From positions 248,001-312,000 of the forward strand of contig CBDCEX010000013.1 in assembly GCA_965216025.1 (NCBI GenBank): a DNA stretch of 64,000 bases. Reading direction: 5' to 3'. Numbering within the stretch: the first letter of the stretch is position 1; each line of letters opens with the position of its first letter. Below the pieces are notes generated by a model. It made no database searches, was not told the DNA's origin, and worked only from the letters and a program-made list of their open reading frames with translations. A program made the position numbers and the translations under genes. Below are positions 27,632 through 36,073 of this stretch, piece by piece. Origin of the DNA: JADFQT01 sp965216025. GTDB lineage: Bacteria > Chloroflexota > Dehalococcoidia > Lucifugimonadales > UBA3495.

Positions 27632-27712
27632 GTGGACCGTCCTTCGACAAGCTCAGGACGAACGGGAGGTGTTCTTTGTCCGTTCGTGGTGAGCCTGTCG
27701 AACCACGTCTCG
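27632..27712. repeat. Dispersed hairpin repeat inside the ilv operon
   Basis: accgtccttcgacaagctca...aggacgaacgg followed by ttcgtggtgagcctgtcgaa. The two halves are roughly inverted and could fold. Near-identical repeats are at 51888-51945 and 58705-58785. It separates ilvN from ilvC. Confidence 0.7.
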
Positions 27713-27721
27713 ATAACGTTG

Positions 27722-28309
27722 CTAAACACCTTCGTAGGTTCCCGGCGTCGTGGTTTCTCCACCGGAGCGGCCGTTGCCGTAAAAATCTATCCCTATGCTA
27801 TCGCTGACCCGCCCATCGGCCTGGCCGCGGACCATGGCAACCCGTCCAGTCCGCATCATTTCCGCAATTCCAAAGGGCTCCAGCAGGTTGATCAGGGCGT
27901 TTATTTTGTCCTCTTCGCCGGTGATTTCCACCACCAGGGTTTTGGTGCCGACGTCGACGATATTGGCGCGGAAGAGCTGCACCATTTCTATAATCTCACC
28001 CCTGGTCTCAGGGGTAGATTTTACCTTGATCAGCGCCAACTCTCTCGCCACCAAATCCTGGTTAGTGATGTCCGAGACCCGCACTACGTCGATCAGCTTG
28101 TCCAGCTGCTTGGTGGCCTGGTCGACGGTGTATTGGTCGCCTTCAACGACGAAGGTCATGCGCGACAAGCCAGCCAGCTCACTTTTCCCGACGGCCAGGC
28201 TAACAATGTTGAAGCCGCGGCGGCGGAACAGGCTGGCCACCCGGGTCAATACCCCGGGCTTGTCCTCCACCAACGCGGCTAGTGTGTGGTGCCGCCCGTT
28301 GCCAGCCAT
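27722..28309 (-). CDS. ilvN: Acetolactate synthase small (regulatory) subunit
   Basis: A 195-residue protein with an N-terminal ACT domain (HTLAALVEDKPGVLTRVASLF, then FNIVSLAVGKSE) that senses valine, and the C-terminal ALS_ss domain (LALIKVKSTPETRGEI). It activates the catalytic subunit and makes it feedback-sensitive. Its ATG overlaps the ilvB stop by one base (TAATG), showing translational coupling. The last 30 residues are less conserved. Confidence 0.93.
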   Translation of the reverse strand: MAGNGRHHTLAALVEDKPGVLTRVASLFRRRGFNIVSLAVGKSELAGLSRMTFVVEGDQYTVDQATKQLDKLIDVVRVSDITNQDLVARELALIKVKSTPETRGEIIEMVQLFRANIVDVGTKTLVVEITGEEDKINALINLLEPFGIAEMMRTGRVAMVRGQADGRVSDSIGIDFYGNGRSGGETTTPGTYEGV

Positions 28310-30015
28310 TAGGGTATCCTCTCGGGTACCGGCTCCTCCATCATCTCCTTGACCGACTCCCCCGCCGGTATCATGGGATAGACTTGCTCGTCGGCTTTCA
28401 CCACAAAATCCACCACTACCGGACCGGGGGTTTCCATGGCCTCTTGAATAGCGCCCGCCACCTGAGCCTTATCGGTCACTCGTATACCCTTGATTCCATA
28501 GGCTTCCGCTATTTTTACAAAATCAGGATTGCCGGTATAAACGGTGGCGAAGAAATCACGCTCGTAAAAGAACTCCTGCCACTGGTGCACCATGCCCAGC
28601 ACGCCATTGTTCAGGATGGCGAATTTGACGTCGATCTGGCTCTCCACCGCGGTGGCCAGGTCGCACATGGTCATCTGGAATCCGCCGTCGCCGGCGATGG
28701 ACCAGACGGTCTTGTCGGGACGGCCCACCTTGGCTCCCAATGCCGCCGGAACCTCGAAGCCCATGGCTCCCAGCCCCCCGGAGGTCAGCCAGGTGTTGGG
28801 CTCCTTAAACCGGTAATGCTGAGCGGCCCACATCTGGTGCTGGCCCACACCGGTCACCACGATGGCTTCCCCCTTGGTTACCTCCGACAGCTGCTGCAGC
28901 ACGTACTGGGGCAGCAATTCCTCGGTCTGCCGTATGTTCAAGGAGGGATGCTCGGCGCGAAGGGTGTCTATTGTCTGCAGCCACTCCAGATGGACCTGCC
29001 TTTCTACCTGGGTAACTAGCTGCCGCAAGGAGAGCTGCAAGTCGCCCAGCACCGCCACATCCACCCGAATGTTCTTGTTGAATTCAGAGGGGTCGATGTC
29101 GAAGTGGATCTTTTTGGCGTTGGGCACGAAGGCGGACACCCGGCCGGTCACCCGGTCATCGAACCGCGCCCCTAAAGATATGACCAGATCAGCTTGGTCC
29201 AGCGCCAGACTGGCGTAAGCCAAGCCGTGCATTCCTGGCATGCCCACGTGCAGCAGATGATCCGGCGTGAAGGAACTGATGCCTAAAAGGGTGGTTACCA
29301 CCGGAATCTGAGCCTTCTCCGCCAGCTCCTGGAGTTCTTTAAAGGCGCGGGCTATCACCACGCCATGACCAGCCATAATTACCGGTCGTTCCGCCTGGTT
29401 AATCAGCTGGGCCGCCCTTTCGATCTGACCAGCCTCGGCTTCTCCCGGCGGATTGTACCCAGGCAGATTGACCCCTTCCGGCCAGACAAACTCGGTGCGA
29501 TCTCCGAGCAACACATCCTTGGGGATGTCTACCAGCACCGGACCGGGCCGCCCGGTTCGGGCGATATGGAAAGCTTCCTTGATTGAACCGGCCACATCGG
29601 CGACGTCCATGACCAGATAATTGTGCTTGGTGACCGGCAGGGTGATACCGGTAACGTCGGTTTCCTGAAAGGCATCTCGTCCGATAGCGGGTCTGGGTAC
29701 CTGTCCGGTGATTATCACCACGGGCACTGAATCCATCTGCGCTCCGGCGATACCCGTAACCAAGTTGGTGGCGCCGGGGCCCGAGGTGGCGCAGCAGACT
29801 CCCACCTTGCCGGTGGCCCGGGCGTAGCCGTCGGCGGCCATGACCGCAGCCTGCTCGTGCCGCACCAGAATGTGCCGCAGCTGTGGATACTTGCTCAGGG
29901 CGCCGTAGAAGGGGAGGACCGCTCCCCCGGGCAGCCCAAATAGCACGTCCACGCCCTCCTTGAGCAGGCTTTCGCAAACGATTTCGGCACCGGTCATTTC
30001 CTCAGACAGTACCAT
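28309..30015 (-). CDS. ilvB: Acetolactate synthase large (catalytic) subunit
   Basis: A ThDP- and FAD-dependent enzyme that makes acetolactate or acetohydroxybutyrate, the entry step to branched-chain amino acids. Visible are the substrate-activating glutamate in LVRHEQAAVMAADGYAR, the FAD-region segment VSLGARFDDRVTGR, and the ThDP-Mg motif SIAGDGGFQMTMCDL ending in ILNN. From ATG 30015 it has 568 residues; GAGGGGATC provides the ribosome-binding site. It is the first gene after the T-box leader, so it should be induced when charged tRNA-Ile is short. Confidence 0.94.
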   Translation of the reverse strand: MVLSEEMTGAEIVCESLLKEGVDVLFGLPGGAVLPFYGALSKYPQLRHILVRHEQAAVMAADGYARATGKVGVCCATSGPGATNLVTGIAGAQMDSVPVVIITGQVPRPAIGRDAFQETDVTGITLPVTKHNYLVMDVADVAGSIKEAFHIARTGRPGPVLVDIPKDVLLGDRTEFVWPEGVNLPGYNPPGEAEAGQIERAAQLINQAERPVIMAGHGVVIARAFKELQELAEKAQIPVVTTLLGISSFTPDHLLHVGMPGMHGLAYASLALDQADLVISLGARFDDRVTGRVSAFVPNAKKIHFDIDPSEFNKNIRVDVAVLGDLQLSLRQLVTQVERQVHLEWLQTIDTLRAEHPSLNIRQTEELLPQYVLQQLSEVTKGEAIVVTGVGQHQMWAAQHYRFKEPNTWLTSGGLGAMGFEVPAALGAKVGRPDKTVWSIAGDGGFQMTMCDLATAVESQIDVKFAILNNGVLGMVHQWQEFFYERDFFATVYTGNPDFVKIAEAYGIKGIRVTDKAQVAGAIQEAMETPGPVVVDFVVKADEQVYPMIPAGESVKEMMEEPVPERIP

Positions 30016-30094
30016 GATCCCCTCTCGTCTCGGCTGGATTAGATTCCGGCAAGCAAACCCAAGAAAAATCCGGCGATAAAAATTCCGAGCCAAT

Positions 30095-30122
30095 AAAAAA
30101 TCCCGCCCCATGAAGGGACGGG
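30095..30122 (-). terminator. Terminator hairpin of the ilv T-box
   Basis: Minus-strand stem CCCGTCCC/GGGGCGGG (30115-30122 with 30102-30109), five-base loop, then a run of six T (30095-30100). It competes with the antiterminator formed by the T-box sequence. Confidence 0.85.
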
Positions 30123-30360
30123 CTCAAATCTCCCGCGGTACCACCCTTCTTTCCCGGAGTGCCCATAAACCGGGCCGCTTCAGTGACCATTTAGACCACT
30201 TTACCGGGACTGCTCAAAGACCTTCAACGGGGTCGACCCGCCAACCCTACTTGATTTCAGGCTGGACGCTCCAGGGCGAGTTGGGGGCTTTGCTGTCACC
30301 GGACTCTCAGCAACCGCCGGCTCTCTAAGACAGAGCGCCCTTAATACTCCCTTTCCCAGC
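30095..30360 (-). promoter_or_regulatory. T-box leader (isoleucine specifier) of the ilv operon
   Basis: Read leftward, the region carries the conserved T-box sequence GGGTGGTACCGCGG (30133-30146) and a Stem I-like AGAGAGCCGGCGGTTGCTGAG motif region near 30310-30330 (written here only as a motif). The specifier loop holds GAAATCAAGT, giving an ATC (Ile) codon at 30253-30255. The antiterminator bulge TGGT would pair with a tRNA ending ACCA, fitting tRNA-Ile. Uncharged tRNA binding would favour antitermination ahead of ilvB. Confidence 0.88.
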
Positions 30361-30475
30361 GTAGCTGTGCTTGACTAAATGTGAGTGACTATGAGTGACT
30401 ATCTGTGGCGAAATCAGTTGCTCCGCACGATGTTAACAGTCGGATTCCCGCTTTGTCAACCTGAGGCACAAGGAA

Positions 30476-31907
30476 GTAACTGTTCAGACTTGATGAGGTG
30501 AATTGGCTCAAAGCCGTTGGAAAAACGCTGGCATGGCCGGGGGAGTTGTGGCATACCAGGGAGGTGGACACTGAACTAGACCTGAACGCGGCGAGTCGCG
30601 AAACTCTGCTGGAGATAATTGCCGGCCAGCGGGCAGTCATTGCCGATTTGCAAAGGCGGATTGGGGTTCTGGAATCCCGTCCCAACCGGCGCGGGTCGTC
30701 GGGGATGCCGGGTAATCAGCCGCACTCCAGCCGGCAAGCGCCGGAGAAAAAGGAGCCCAGAAAGCCGCGCCGCCATGGCTTCGCCCGCCAGCGCATGACT
30801 CCTACCCAGCGGGTGGAGCATGCCGTGGCGGTCTGTCCCGACTGCGGGACTCACCTGAACGGCGGATGGGTACAGCGAACTCGGGAAGTCATTGAGCTAC
30901 CGGTGGCTCCGGTAGAAGTGACCGAGCACGCCCTGGTAGCCCGCATCTGTCCGGTATGCCAGCGGCGCCGGCTGCCCAAAGAGGCCCTGCAGGGGGTGGT
31001 TCTGGGCCCAGCAGCGCCTGGGGGTCAATCTGGTAAGCCTGATGGTGACCCTGCGGGAGGAGGGACGGTTGCCCATAAGAATCATCCAATGGTACCTGGA
31101 GACCGTCCATCAGTTGCACCTGAGTGTTGGTGCCATCGTCCAGGCCGTCCATGGAGTAGCCCGTCAGGCTGAGACGGCGGTGCGAGAGGTGCTCGAGCAA
31201 GTCCGCGCCAGTCCCGTGGTGCAGGGCGACGAAACCGGCTGGCGCCAGGACGGGAGCAACGGCTATGTTTGGACCTTCAGCACTCCCAGCGAACGATACT
31301 TCCTGCGTCGGGGTCGGGATAAGGGGGTGGTGGATGAGGTGCTGGATTCCTCCTTCAGCGGAGTGTTGGTCAGTGATTTCTACGCCGCCTATAACCACTA
31401 CCCGGGCCTGAAGCAACGGTGCTGGGCTCATCTGCTGCGGGATATCCATGACCTGAAAGGGTTGTACCCAGAAGACGCTGGGCTGGCTCAGTGGGCCGAG
31501 GCGGTTCACCAGGTCTACACGGAGGCCAAGGCCTCGGTCCTTCCCCGAGCCCAGCCAGGCCATCGCACCCAGCTAATGCTGGAGGAGAAACTAATGGTCT
31601 TGGCGCGGCCTTTCCTTAAAGATCCCCTGGCGGTTCAGGCCAAGCTCTGCCGGCGCATGGAACGGTTCATCAAGGAACTGTTTGTCTTCGTGTCGGACCC
31701 AGCCGTGCCCTCAGACAACAACGCCGCCGAGCGGAGCCTGCGGCATCTGGTAACCAGTCGCAAGATCAGCGGCGGCACCCGCTCAGGGCAGGGCACCGAC
31801 AGCAAGATGACCTTGGCATCCCTCTTTGGCACCTGGCGGGCTAGAGGTCTCAATCCCCTCCTGGAATGCCGCCGGTTGCTCACTTCCCCTCAACTCTGAA
31901 CAGTTTC
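30476..31907 (+). mobile_element. IS66-family element copy 5 (1432 bp)
   Basis: Ends GTAACTGTTCAGACTTGA and, inverted, GAAACTGTTCAGAGTTGA; flanked by ACAAGGAA (30468-30475 and 31908-31915). One base longer than the intact copies because of the extra G in the transposase gene. Orientation is opposite to copies 1-4. Confidence 0.92.
30498..31899 (+). pseudogene. IS66 transposase copy 5, split by one extra G
   Basis: An N-terminal reading frame (30498-31172) carries the coiled coil and zinc finger. After the extra G near 31006 it continues into an unrelated tail, while the catalytic half is open from GTG 31042 to 31899 with all DDE residues. Apart from this base the sequence is nearly identical to the intact copies. 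The element ends and duplication are fresh, so the split form seems to have moved, by its own two products or in trans. Confidence 0.85.
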
Positions 31908-32021
31908 ACAAGGAACGCAAATCTGAAAAACAGCCTTGGTAACGGCCTGGGTAAAACCCGAGCAGGCTGGTTGTTAACCCCTTCCTCTGCCGCCTGTCCC
32001 ACTACGCTGGTAGACCTGGGG

Positions 32022-32092
32022 CATTCAAGTATTGACAACTGCAATTTTTCGGGTTGTGATAGAATAGAGCGGCTGCCGGTGGTGCAGCAACC
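32022..32092 (+). repeat. Diverged copy of the metG leader region
   Basis: This stretch (attcaag...aactgcaatttttc...ttgtg...gatagaata...gcagcaacc) matches 35946-36021 directly upstream of metG, with a gap of about 14 bases and several substitutions. It includes TTGACA (32032-32037) and could act as a promoter for the gene at 32154. The 3.9 kb between the two copies is almost all mobile DNA and remnants. Confidence 0.6.
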
Positions 32093-32153
32093 TAACTCCT
32101 CACTTAACCCTGAAACATATTTTAGTCGGGGCTAGAAGAAGATAGAGACCCAC

Positions 32154-32741
32154 GTGCCAACCTTCGATATTGTTACTCTTAAAAGCACCGCTGATGGCGG
32201 CTTAAAAGAATACCGTGACTCCATAAACCTGTTGTCGGATGGGCATATCGGCAGAGTGGAAAAGAACGGTAGTGAGAGCCTCGAAGATATGGAGGTCCTG
32301 CTCAAGACAGCAGCGAAAGCAGTTGGAAAAGACTTGGTGGTCAAAAAGGGATCTACCTACCTAGAGTTCTACCTGAACCCGCTAGGCAGGCTTCGCATCC
32401 TGCGAGCTGTCCGGAGTGTGAAGATAGCGCCCTGGGTATTGATTGCTCTTCTTTTGCTGGCCTTTGCTACCACCACTCCGTTGTGGGTGGCCAGAGTTCC
32501 AGGGGCATCGGTTACATCAACTGATCCGCAGATCGTACTTGGCCTGACAGCTCTGATAGTTGCTGTCCTTGCTCTTGCGGGTACGGTAGTTTACAGTCTT
32601 CTAAAAAGTCAGGTGGAAGCAAACGTAAAAGAAGAGGTCCGCCGGGACTCTACGTTACCGCTACAAATCAGCGCTCCATTACAAACTAGCTTTATTTTTT
32701 TCCAGGATTACTCGAAGATTTGGGACGAAGCACCGAACCTA
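32154..32741 (+). pseudogene. Hypothetical membrane protein interrupted near its end by an ISAzo13 element
   Basis: The protein has a charged N-terminal domain of about 85 residues (MPTFDIVTLKSTADGG, LEDMEVLLKTAAKAVGKDLV). Two membrane spans follow (APWVLIALLLLAFATTT and VLGLTALIVAVLALAGTVVYSLL), then a cytosolic tail. The insertion falls at codon 196. Rejoining across the TA target gives only two more codons before TAA, so either the gene loses little or an additional change exists. Base composition is less GC-rich than the core genes. Function unknown. Confidence 0.55.
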
Positions 32742-34040
32742 AGGTACTGTCACGAAATAACTTATTCTTTACTACATGCTCAGCTATACTTAATGGGTGA
32801 TAGTTGAAGGAGCGATTCAAGCTCGTTACCAAGCGATTGCCCCCGTTGTGGACGAGCGGGTGCGGCGGCTGGTGCTTGCCGCTGAGGCGTCGGCGGCCGG
32901 GCGTGGTGGCCAGGCAGCGGTTGCAAGGGCCACCGGAGCTTCTCGCGGGACGATTCGCCGCGGCATACGGGAGTTGGGCCAGCCGGCCGTAGGGGCCGCG
33001 AAGGGCCGCATCCGCCATCCTGGAGGCGGCCGGAAGCGCACCGTCGAGCATGACCCGAGCTTGCGCGAGGACTTGGACCGGCTGGTGGAGCCGACCAGCC
33101 GTGGGGATCCCGAGTCCCCGCTGCGCTGGACCTGCAAGAGCGTGCGTCAACTGGCGGTGGCATTGAAGCGCCAAGGGCACCAAGTCAGCCATCGCATGGT
33201 CGCCGAACTGCTCCACGACATGGGCTATAGCTTGCAAGCCAATCGCAAGACCCTGGCGGGGACGGAACACCCGGACCGCAACGCCCAGTTTGAGCACTTG
33301 GACCGGGCGGTGCAACTGCAACTCTCCCTGGGAGAGCCGGTGATCTCCGTGGACACGAAGAAGAAGGAACTGGTGGGGCCCTTCAAGAACGGTGGGCGGG
33401 AGTTGCGTCCCAAGGGAGCGCCGGAGCAAGTGCTGGTGCATGACTTCCTGATTCCGGATCTGGGCCGGGTCAGTCCTTATGGGGTGTACGATATCGCCCA
33501 GAACGAGGCCTGGGTCAGTGTGGGGACGGACCACGATACGGCTGCTTTTGCCGTCGAGAGCATCCGGCGTTGGTGGCGCGGCATGGGGCAGGCGCTCTAC
33601 CCGAGCGCCACTCGGCTGCTGATAACGGCCGACGCGGGCGGCAGCAATGGGTATCGGCTCCGCTTGTGGAAGCTGGAGTTGCAGAAATTGGCGGATGAGA
33701 CGGGCCTTGAAATCGACGTGTGCCACCTCCCACCAGGGACCAGCAAGTGGAACAAGATCGAACACCGCTTGTTCTCCGCGATCAGTCAGAACTGGCGCGG
33801 AAAGCCGCTGGTGAGCCACGAGGTGGTGGTGAACTTGATCGGGGCGACCACGACCCGGACGGGGCTGCGGGTTCAGAGCCAACTGGACACCAACCGATAC
33901 CCGGCCGGGCGCACCGTATCGGACGACGAACTCGAAGCCATCTATTTGCGTAGAGACTCTTTCCATGGTGAATGGAATTATTCGCTGCTACCCCGCGTTG
34001 CGCTGCTCAATTCAACTAATTATTTCGTGACAATCCCTTA
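32740..34040 (+). mobile_element. ISAzo13-family element
   Basis: Inverted ends share TGTCACGAAATAA (left from about 32748; right 34019-34031 inverted) within about 20 bases of the boundary. TA dinucleotides at both edges (32740-32741 and 34039-34040) suggest a TA target, as in the related IS630 group. Confidence 0.8.
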
Positions 34041-34041
34041 G
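32797..34041 (+). CDS. ISAzo13-family transposase
   Basis: Intact 414-residue DDE transposase. It has an N-terminal helix-turn-helix (GGQAAVARATGASRGTIRRG), a linker with RHPGGGRKR, and a catalytic region including VISVDTKKKELVGPF, LLITADAGGSNGYR and TSKWNKIEHRLFSAIS, the standard ISAzo13 motif set. The GTG start is at 32797. The TAG stop is completed by the TA target plus the flanking G at 34041, so the protein end depends on the insertion site. Confidence 0.88.
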   Translation: MIVEGAIQARYQAIAPVVDERVRRLVLAAEASAAGRGGQAAVARATGASRGTIRRGIRELGQPAVGAAKGRIRHPGGGRKRTVEHDPSLREDLDRLVEPTSRGDPESPLRWTCKSVRQLAVALKRQGHQVSHRMVAELLHDMGYSLQANRKTLAGTEHPDRNAQFEHLDRAVQLQLSLGEPVISVDTKKKELVGPFKNGGRELRPKGAPEQVLVHDFLIPDLGRVSPYGVYDIAQNEAWVSVGTDHDTAAFAVESIRRWWRGMGQALYPSATRLLITADAGGSNGYRLRLWKLELQKLADETGLEIDVCHLPPGTSKWNKIEHRLFSAISQNWRGKPLVSHEVVVNLIGATTTRTGLRVQSQLDTNRYPAGRTVSDDELEAIYLRRDSFHGEWNYSLLPRVALLNSTNYFVTIP

Positions 34042-34363
34042 CAGTTTAAACGGAAATCAGAGGTTTCTATACCTCGTTGACAAAGCCATCGTGAACGCTA
34101 GGTTCGCAATGAATCTTTCCCGTTCACTTCCTGAGGGGGTCCTATCTCAAAATCGAAGAGATAGATGCACTAATGCACTCGCCTATCATCTGGCGCCAAA
34201 GCACAAGTTAGATAATGACGAAATGGCAAAGCTTGAGGCAGTTAGGCTTGCGGATTTGCTCCGGCCACGGGGCGAGGAGGACGATGAGTTCGTAGAAACA
34301 TTGATCTGGGTAGACACAATTTTCTCAGAAGCTCAAAGCAAGATCAGCCAGATTCCGTCTTGA
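34041..34363 (+). pseudogene. Open fragment downstream of the ISAzo13 element
   Basis: A rightward frame open from the element edge to TGA at 34361-34363 encodes about 105 residues (FLYLVDKAIVNARFAMNL, then HKLDNDEMAKLEAVRLADLL). There is no convincing start or ribosome-binding site; GTG at 34091 is the first candidate. It could be the far part of the interrupted gene or a separate truncated gene. It is not in frame with 32154-32741 across a simple TA joint. No family recognised. Confidence 0.4.
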
Positions 34364-34841
34364 TTCTCTGCTAATCAGGAGATCCATGGATTATAGTTGG
34401 CGTCACCTTTTATACACCAAATACAATCCGTTGATTTACCAGGATCTACTTAAACCCACCGTGTAAGGCTAGCCTGGGCCGCCCAGTGAACCCGGTCCGA
34501 AGGATAATTCCATCGCTACACCAGCCCAAGGAATCAAATTTAACCCAAGGGGTTATATTTATATTACCTTCAGAGTGGCAAATTTGTCAACGTTTAGATC
34601 AGGGCAATCGCGTCTAAAACTGCCTTTTCGAACTTCGGTACAGAAGGCTAGCGAATGGTAGATATTCCGATGCTTTCCCAGCTATTTTGACTATAACACG
34701 TAAAGATCGAAAGACTTCCGGGACTCGTCAGACCCCAAAGAGCCACTGTCCCAAACCTGGGGGCGATTAAGACGCGATTGCCCTGACGTTTAGATAGCGG
34801 GAAGTCATTCCGCTACCACTGGTTTCAGTATAAGCTACTAA
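34364..34841. other. AT-richer gene-free stretch containing a MITE
   Basis: Apart from the 186-base MITE listed separately (34600-34785 plus duplications), I see no gene, terminator or RNA. Composition is lower in GC than the flanking core genes, fitting a remnant of acquired DNA. Confidence 0.5.
34600..34785. mobile_element. 186-bp MITE with ISAs1-like ends and 10-bp target duplication
   Basis: The left end CAGGGCAATCGCGTCTAAA (34600-34618) and right end, inverted, CAGGGCAATCGCGTCTTAA (34767-34785) match at 18 of 19 bases. Perfect 10-base duplicates ACGTTTAGAT lie outside (34590-34599 and 34786-34795). No coding capacity. The CAGGGC start and 10-base duplication are shared with the ISAs1 elements here, but the inner end sequence differs from theirs. 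Confidence 0.85.
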
Positions 34842-35766
34842 AGTAACTATCTCAAAACCTTGAATTGAATTTGAAACTTATATTATACTTCCACCAAAAG
34901 TGTGGAGGTGAAAGCAGTGAAACCAATGAGGCAAGTTGAACCGCTGGAGACTATTTGGGAGATTCCGGACGATTTGTGGGAGAAAGTTGAGCCAGTGATC
35001 CTGGAGGGAATCCCTCCCAAAACCACCGGTCGCAAGCGGGTCAACCCAAGGCCAATCCTTAACGGAATTATCTTTCGCTTACGTAGTGGTTGCCAATGGA
35101 ACCATCTGCCCAAGACTTTTGGTGACGATAGTACTATCCATCGTACTTTTCAGCTATGGGTAGAATCGGGAGTGTTGAACCAAGTGTGGTCGGTCATGGT
35201 AGAGGAATGTGAAGAGCTGGGAGGTGTGGACTGGGAATGGCAAGCAGCGGATTGCGCCCTGGGTAAAGCTCGCCTGGGGGGGACGCAATTGGCCCCAATC
35301 CCACGGACCGGGGCAAGGCGGGCAGCAAGCGAAGCCTGTTGGTAGAGGGGGATGGAGGGCCTCTGAGTCTAGTGGTAGCTGGAGCCAATGTCCACGACAC
35401 CAAGCTGCTGGAAGCCACCCTGGAAGCCATTGTGGTGGAGCGGCCTCAGCCCACTGACCCGGCACCCCAGCACCTATGTCTGGACAAAGGGTATGACAAT
35501 CCCACCGGCCACCAAGCTGCCGCTGCCCACGGGTATCAGGCCCACATACGACGTATTGGTGAGGAGAAGCTGGATAGCTTCGGCGAGAAGACCCATCCGG
35601 CCCGACGTTGGGTGGTGGAACGAACCCTGTCGTGGCTGTCCAAGTGCAGAGGATTACTTGTCCGTTACGACAAAAAGGCATCCAATTTCCTGGGTCTTTT
35701 GCAACTGGCCTGCGGGCTACTGTGGTACCGGCGAGTTTGGCGCCTTACTGTTTTGAGATAGTTACT
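34842..35766 (+). mobile_element. IS5-family element
   Basis: Inverted ends AGTAACTATCTCAAAAC at 34842-34858 and 35750-35766. Length 925 bp with one transposase split over two frames is typical of the ISL2/IS1031-like groups. Flanks do not show an unambiguous duplication (TAA-like on both sides). Confidence 0.8.
34917..35761 (+). pseudogene. IS5-family transposase in two frames
   Basis: GTG at 34917 follows GGAGGTGA. The first frame holds IPDDLWEKVEPVILEG, GIIFRLRSGCQWNHLP and TIHRTFQLWVESGV, and runs out at 35345. Around a G7 run (35274-35282) the code passes to a second frame that reads the expected GPNPTDRGKAGSKRSLL and then LVVAGANVHDTKLLEATL, LCLDKGYDN and RRWVVERTLSWLSKCRGL to 35761. 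Such a G or A run is a common site for programmed frameshifting in this family, so the gene could be functional. Otherwise it is broken by one base. Confidence 0.75.
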
Positions 35767-35955
35767 AAGCACGCCCACGCCATCTTCTAGCATGCTGGTT
35801 TCAAATAGGCCCATATAATCACTATCCAAATGAGAGTCATACCTTTCCTCCCTAATTCGGTATTTCTGGCCGAAAGTATACGTGCTGCTAGCCTTTCCCA
35901 ATCTTTTCATTAACTCATACCCTGCCTGATTTTCTAGCCGTCCGAATTCAAGCAA
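35767..35955 (-). pseudogene. Small leftward protein remnant cut by the IS5 element
   Basis: The minus strand reads LLEFGRLENQAGYELMKRLG, then YDSHLDSDYMGLFETSMLEDGV, before running into the IS5 end. The composition looks protein-like and is unlike a random GC-rich frame, but no start or family is recognisable. It overlaps the left part of the metG leader copy. Confidence 0.35.
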
Positions 35956-36073
35956 CTGCAATTTTTCAGATTGTGCCACAGGATATGATAGAATACAGCC
36001 GCTGCTGGCGGGGCAGCAACCCAGGCCCTCACCCCGGTAGAACGAACCCCGCTTCCTTGAAGGATCCGCACAC
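35946..36073 (+). promoter_or_regulatory. metG upstream region
   Basis: Contains gatatgatagaat (about 35982-35994), two overlapping -10-like hexamers (TATGAT and TAGAAT), and a short G/C-rich dyad around gctgctggcggggcagcaac (36001-36020). No clear -35 is seen. A diverged copy of this region lies at 32022-32092. Confidence 0.4.
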
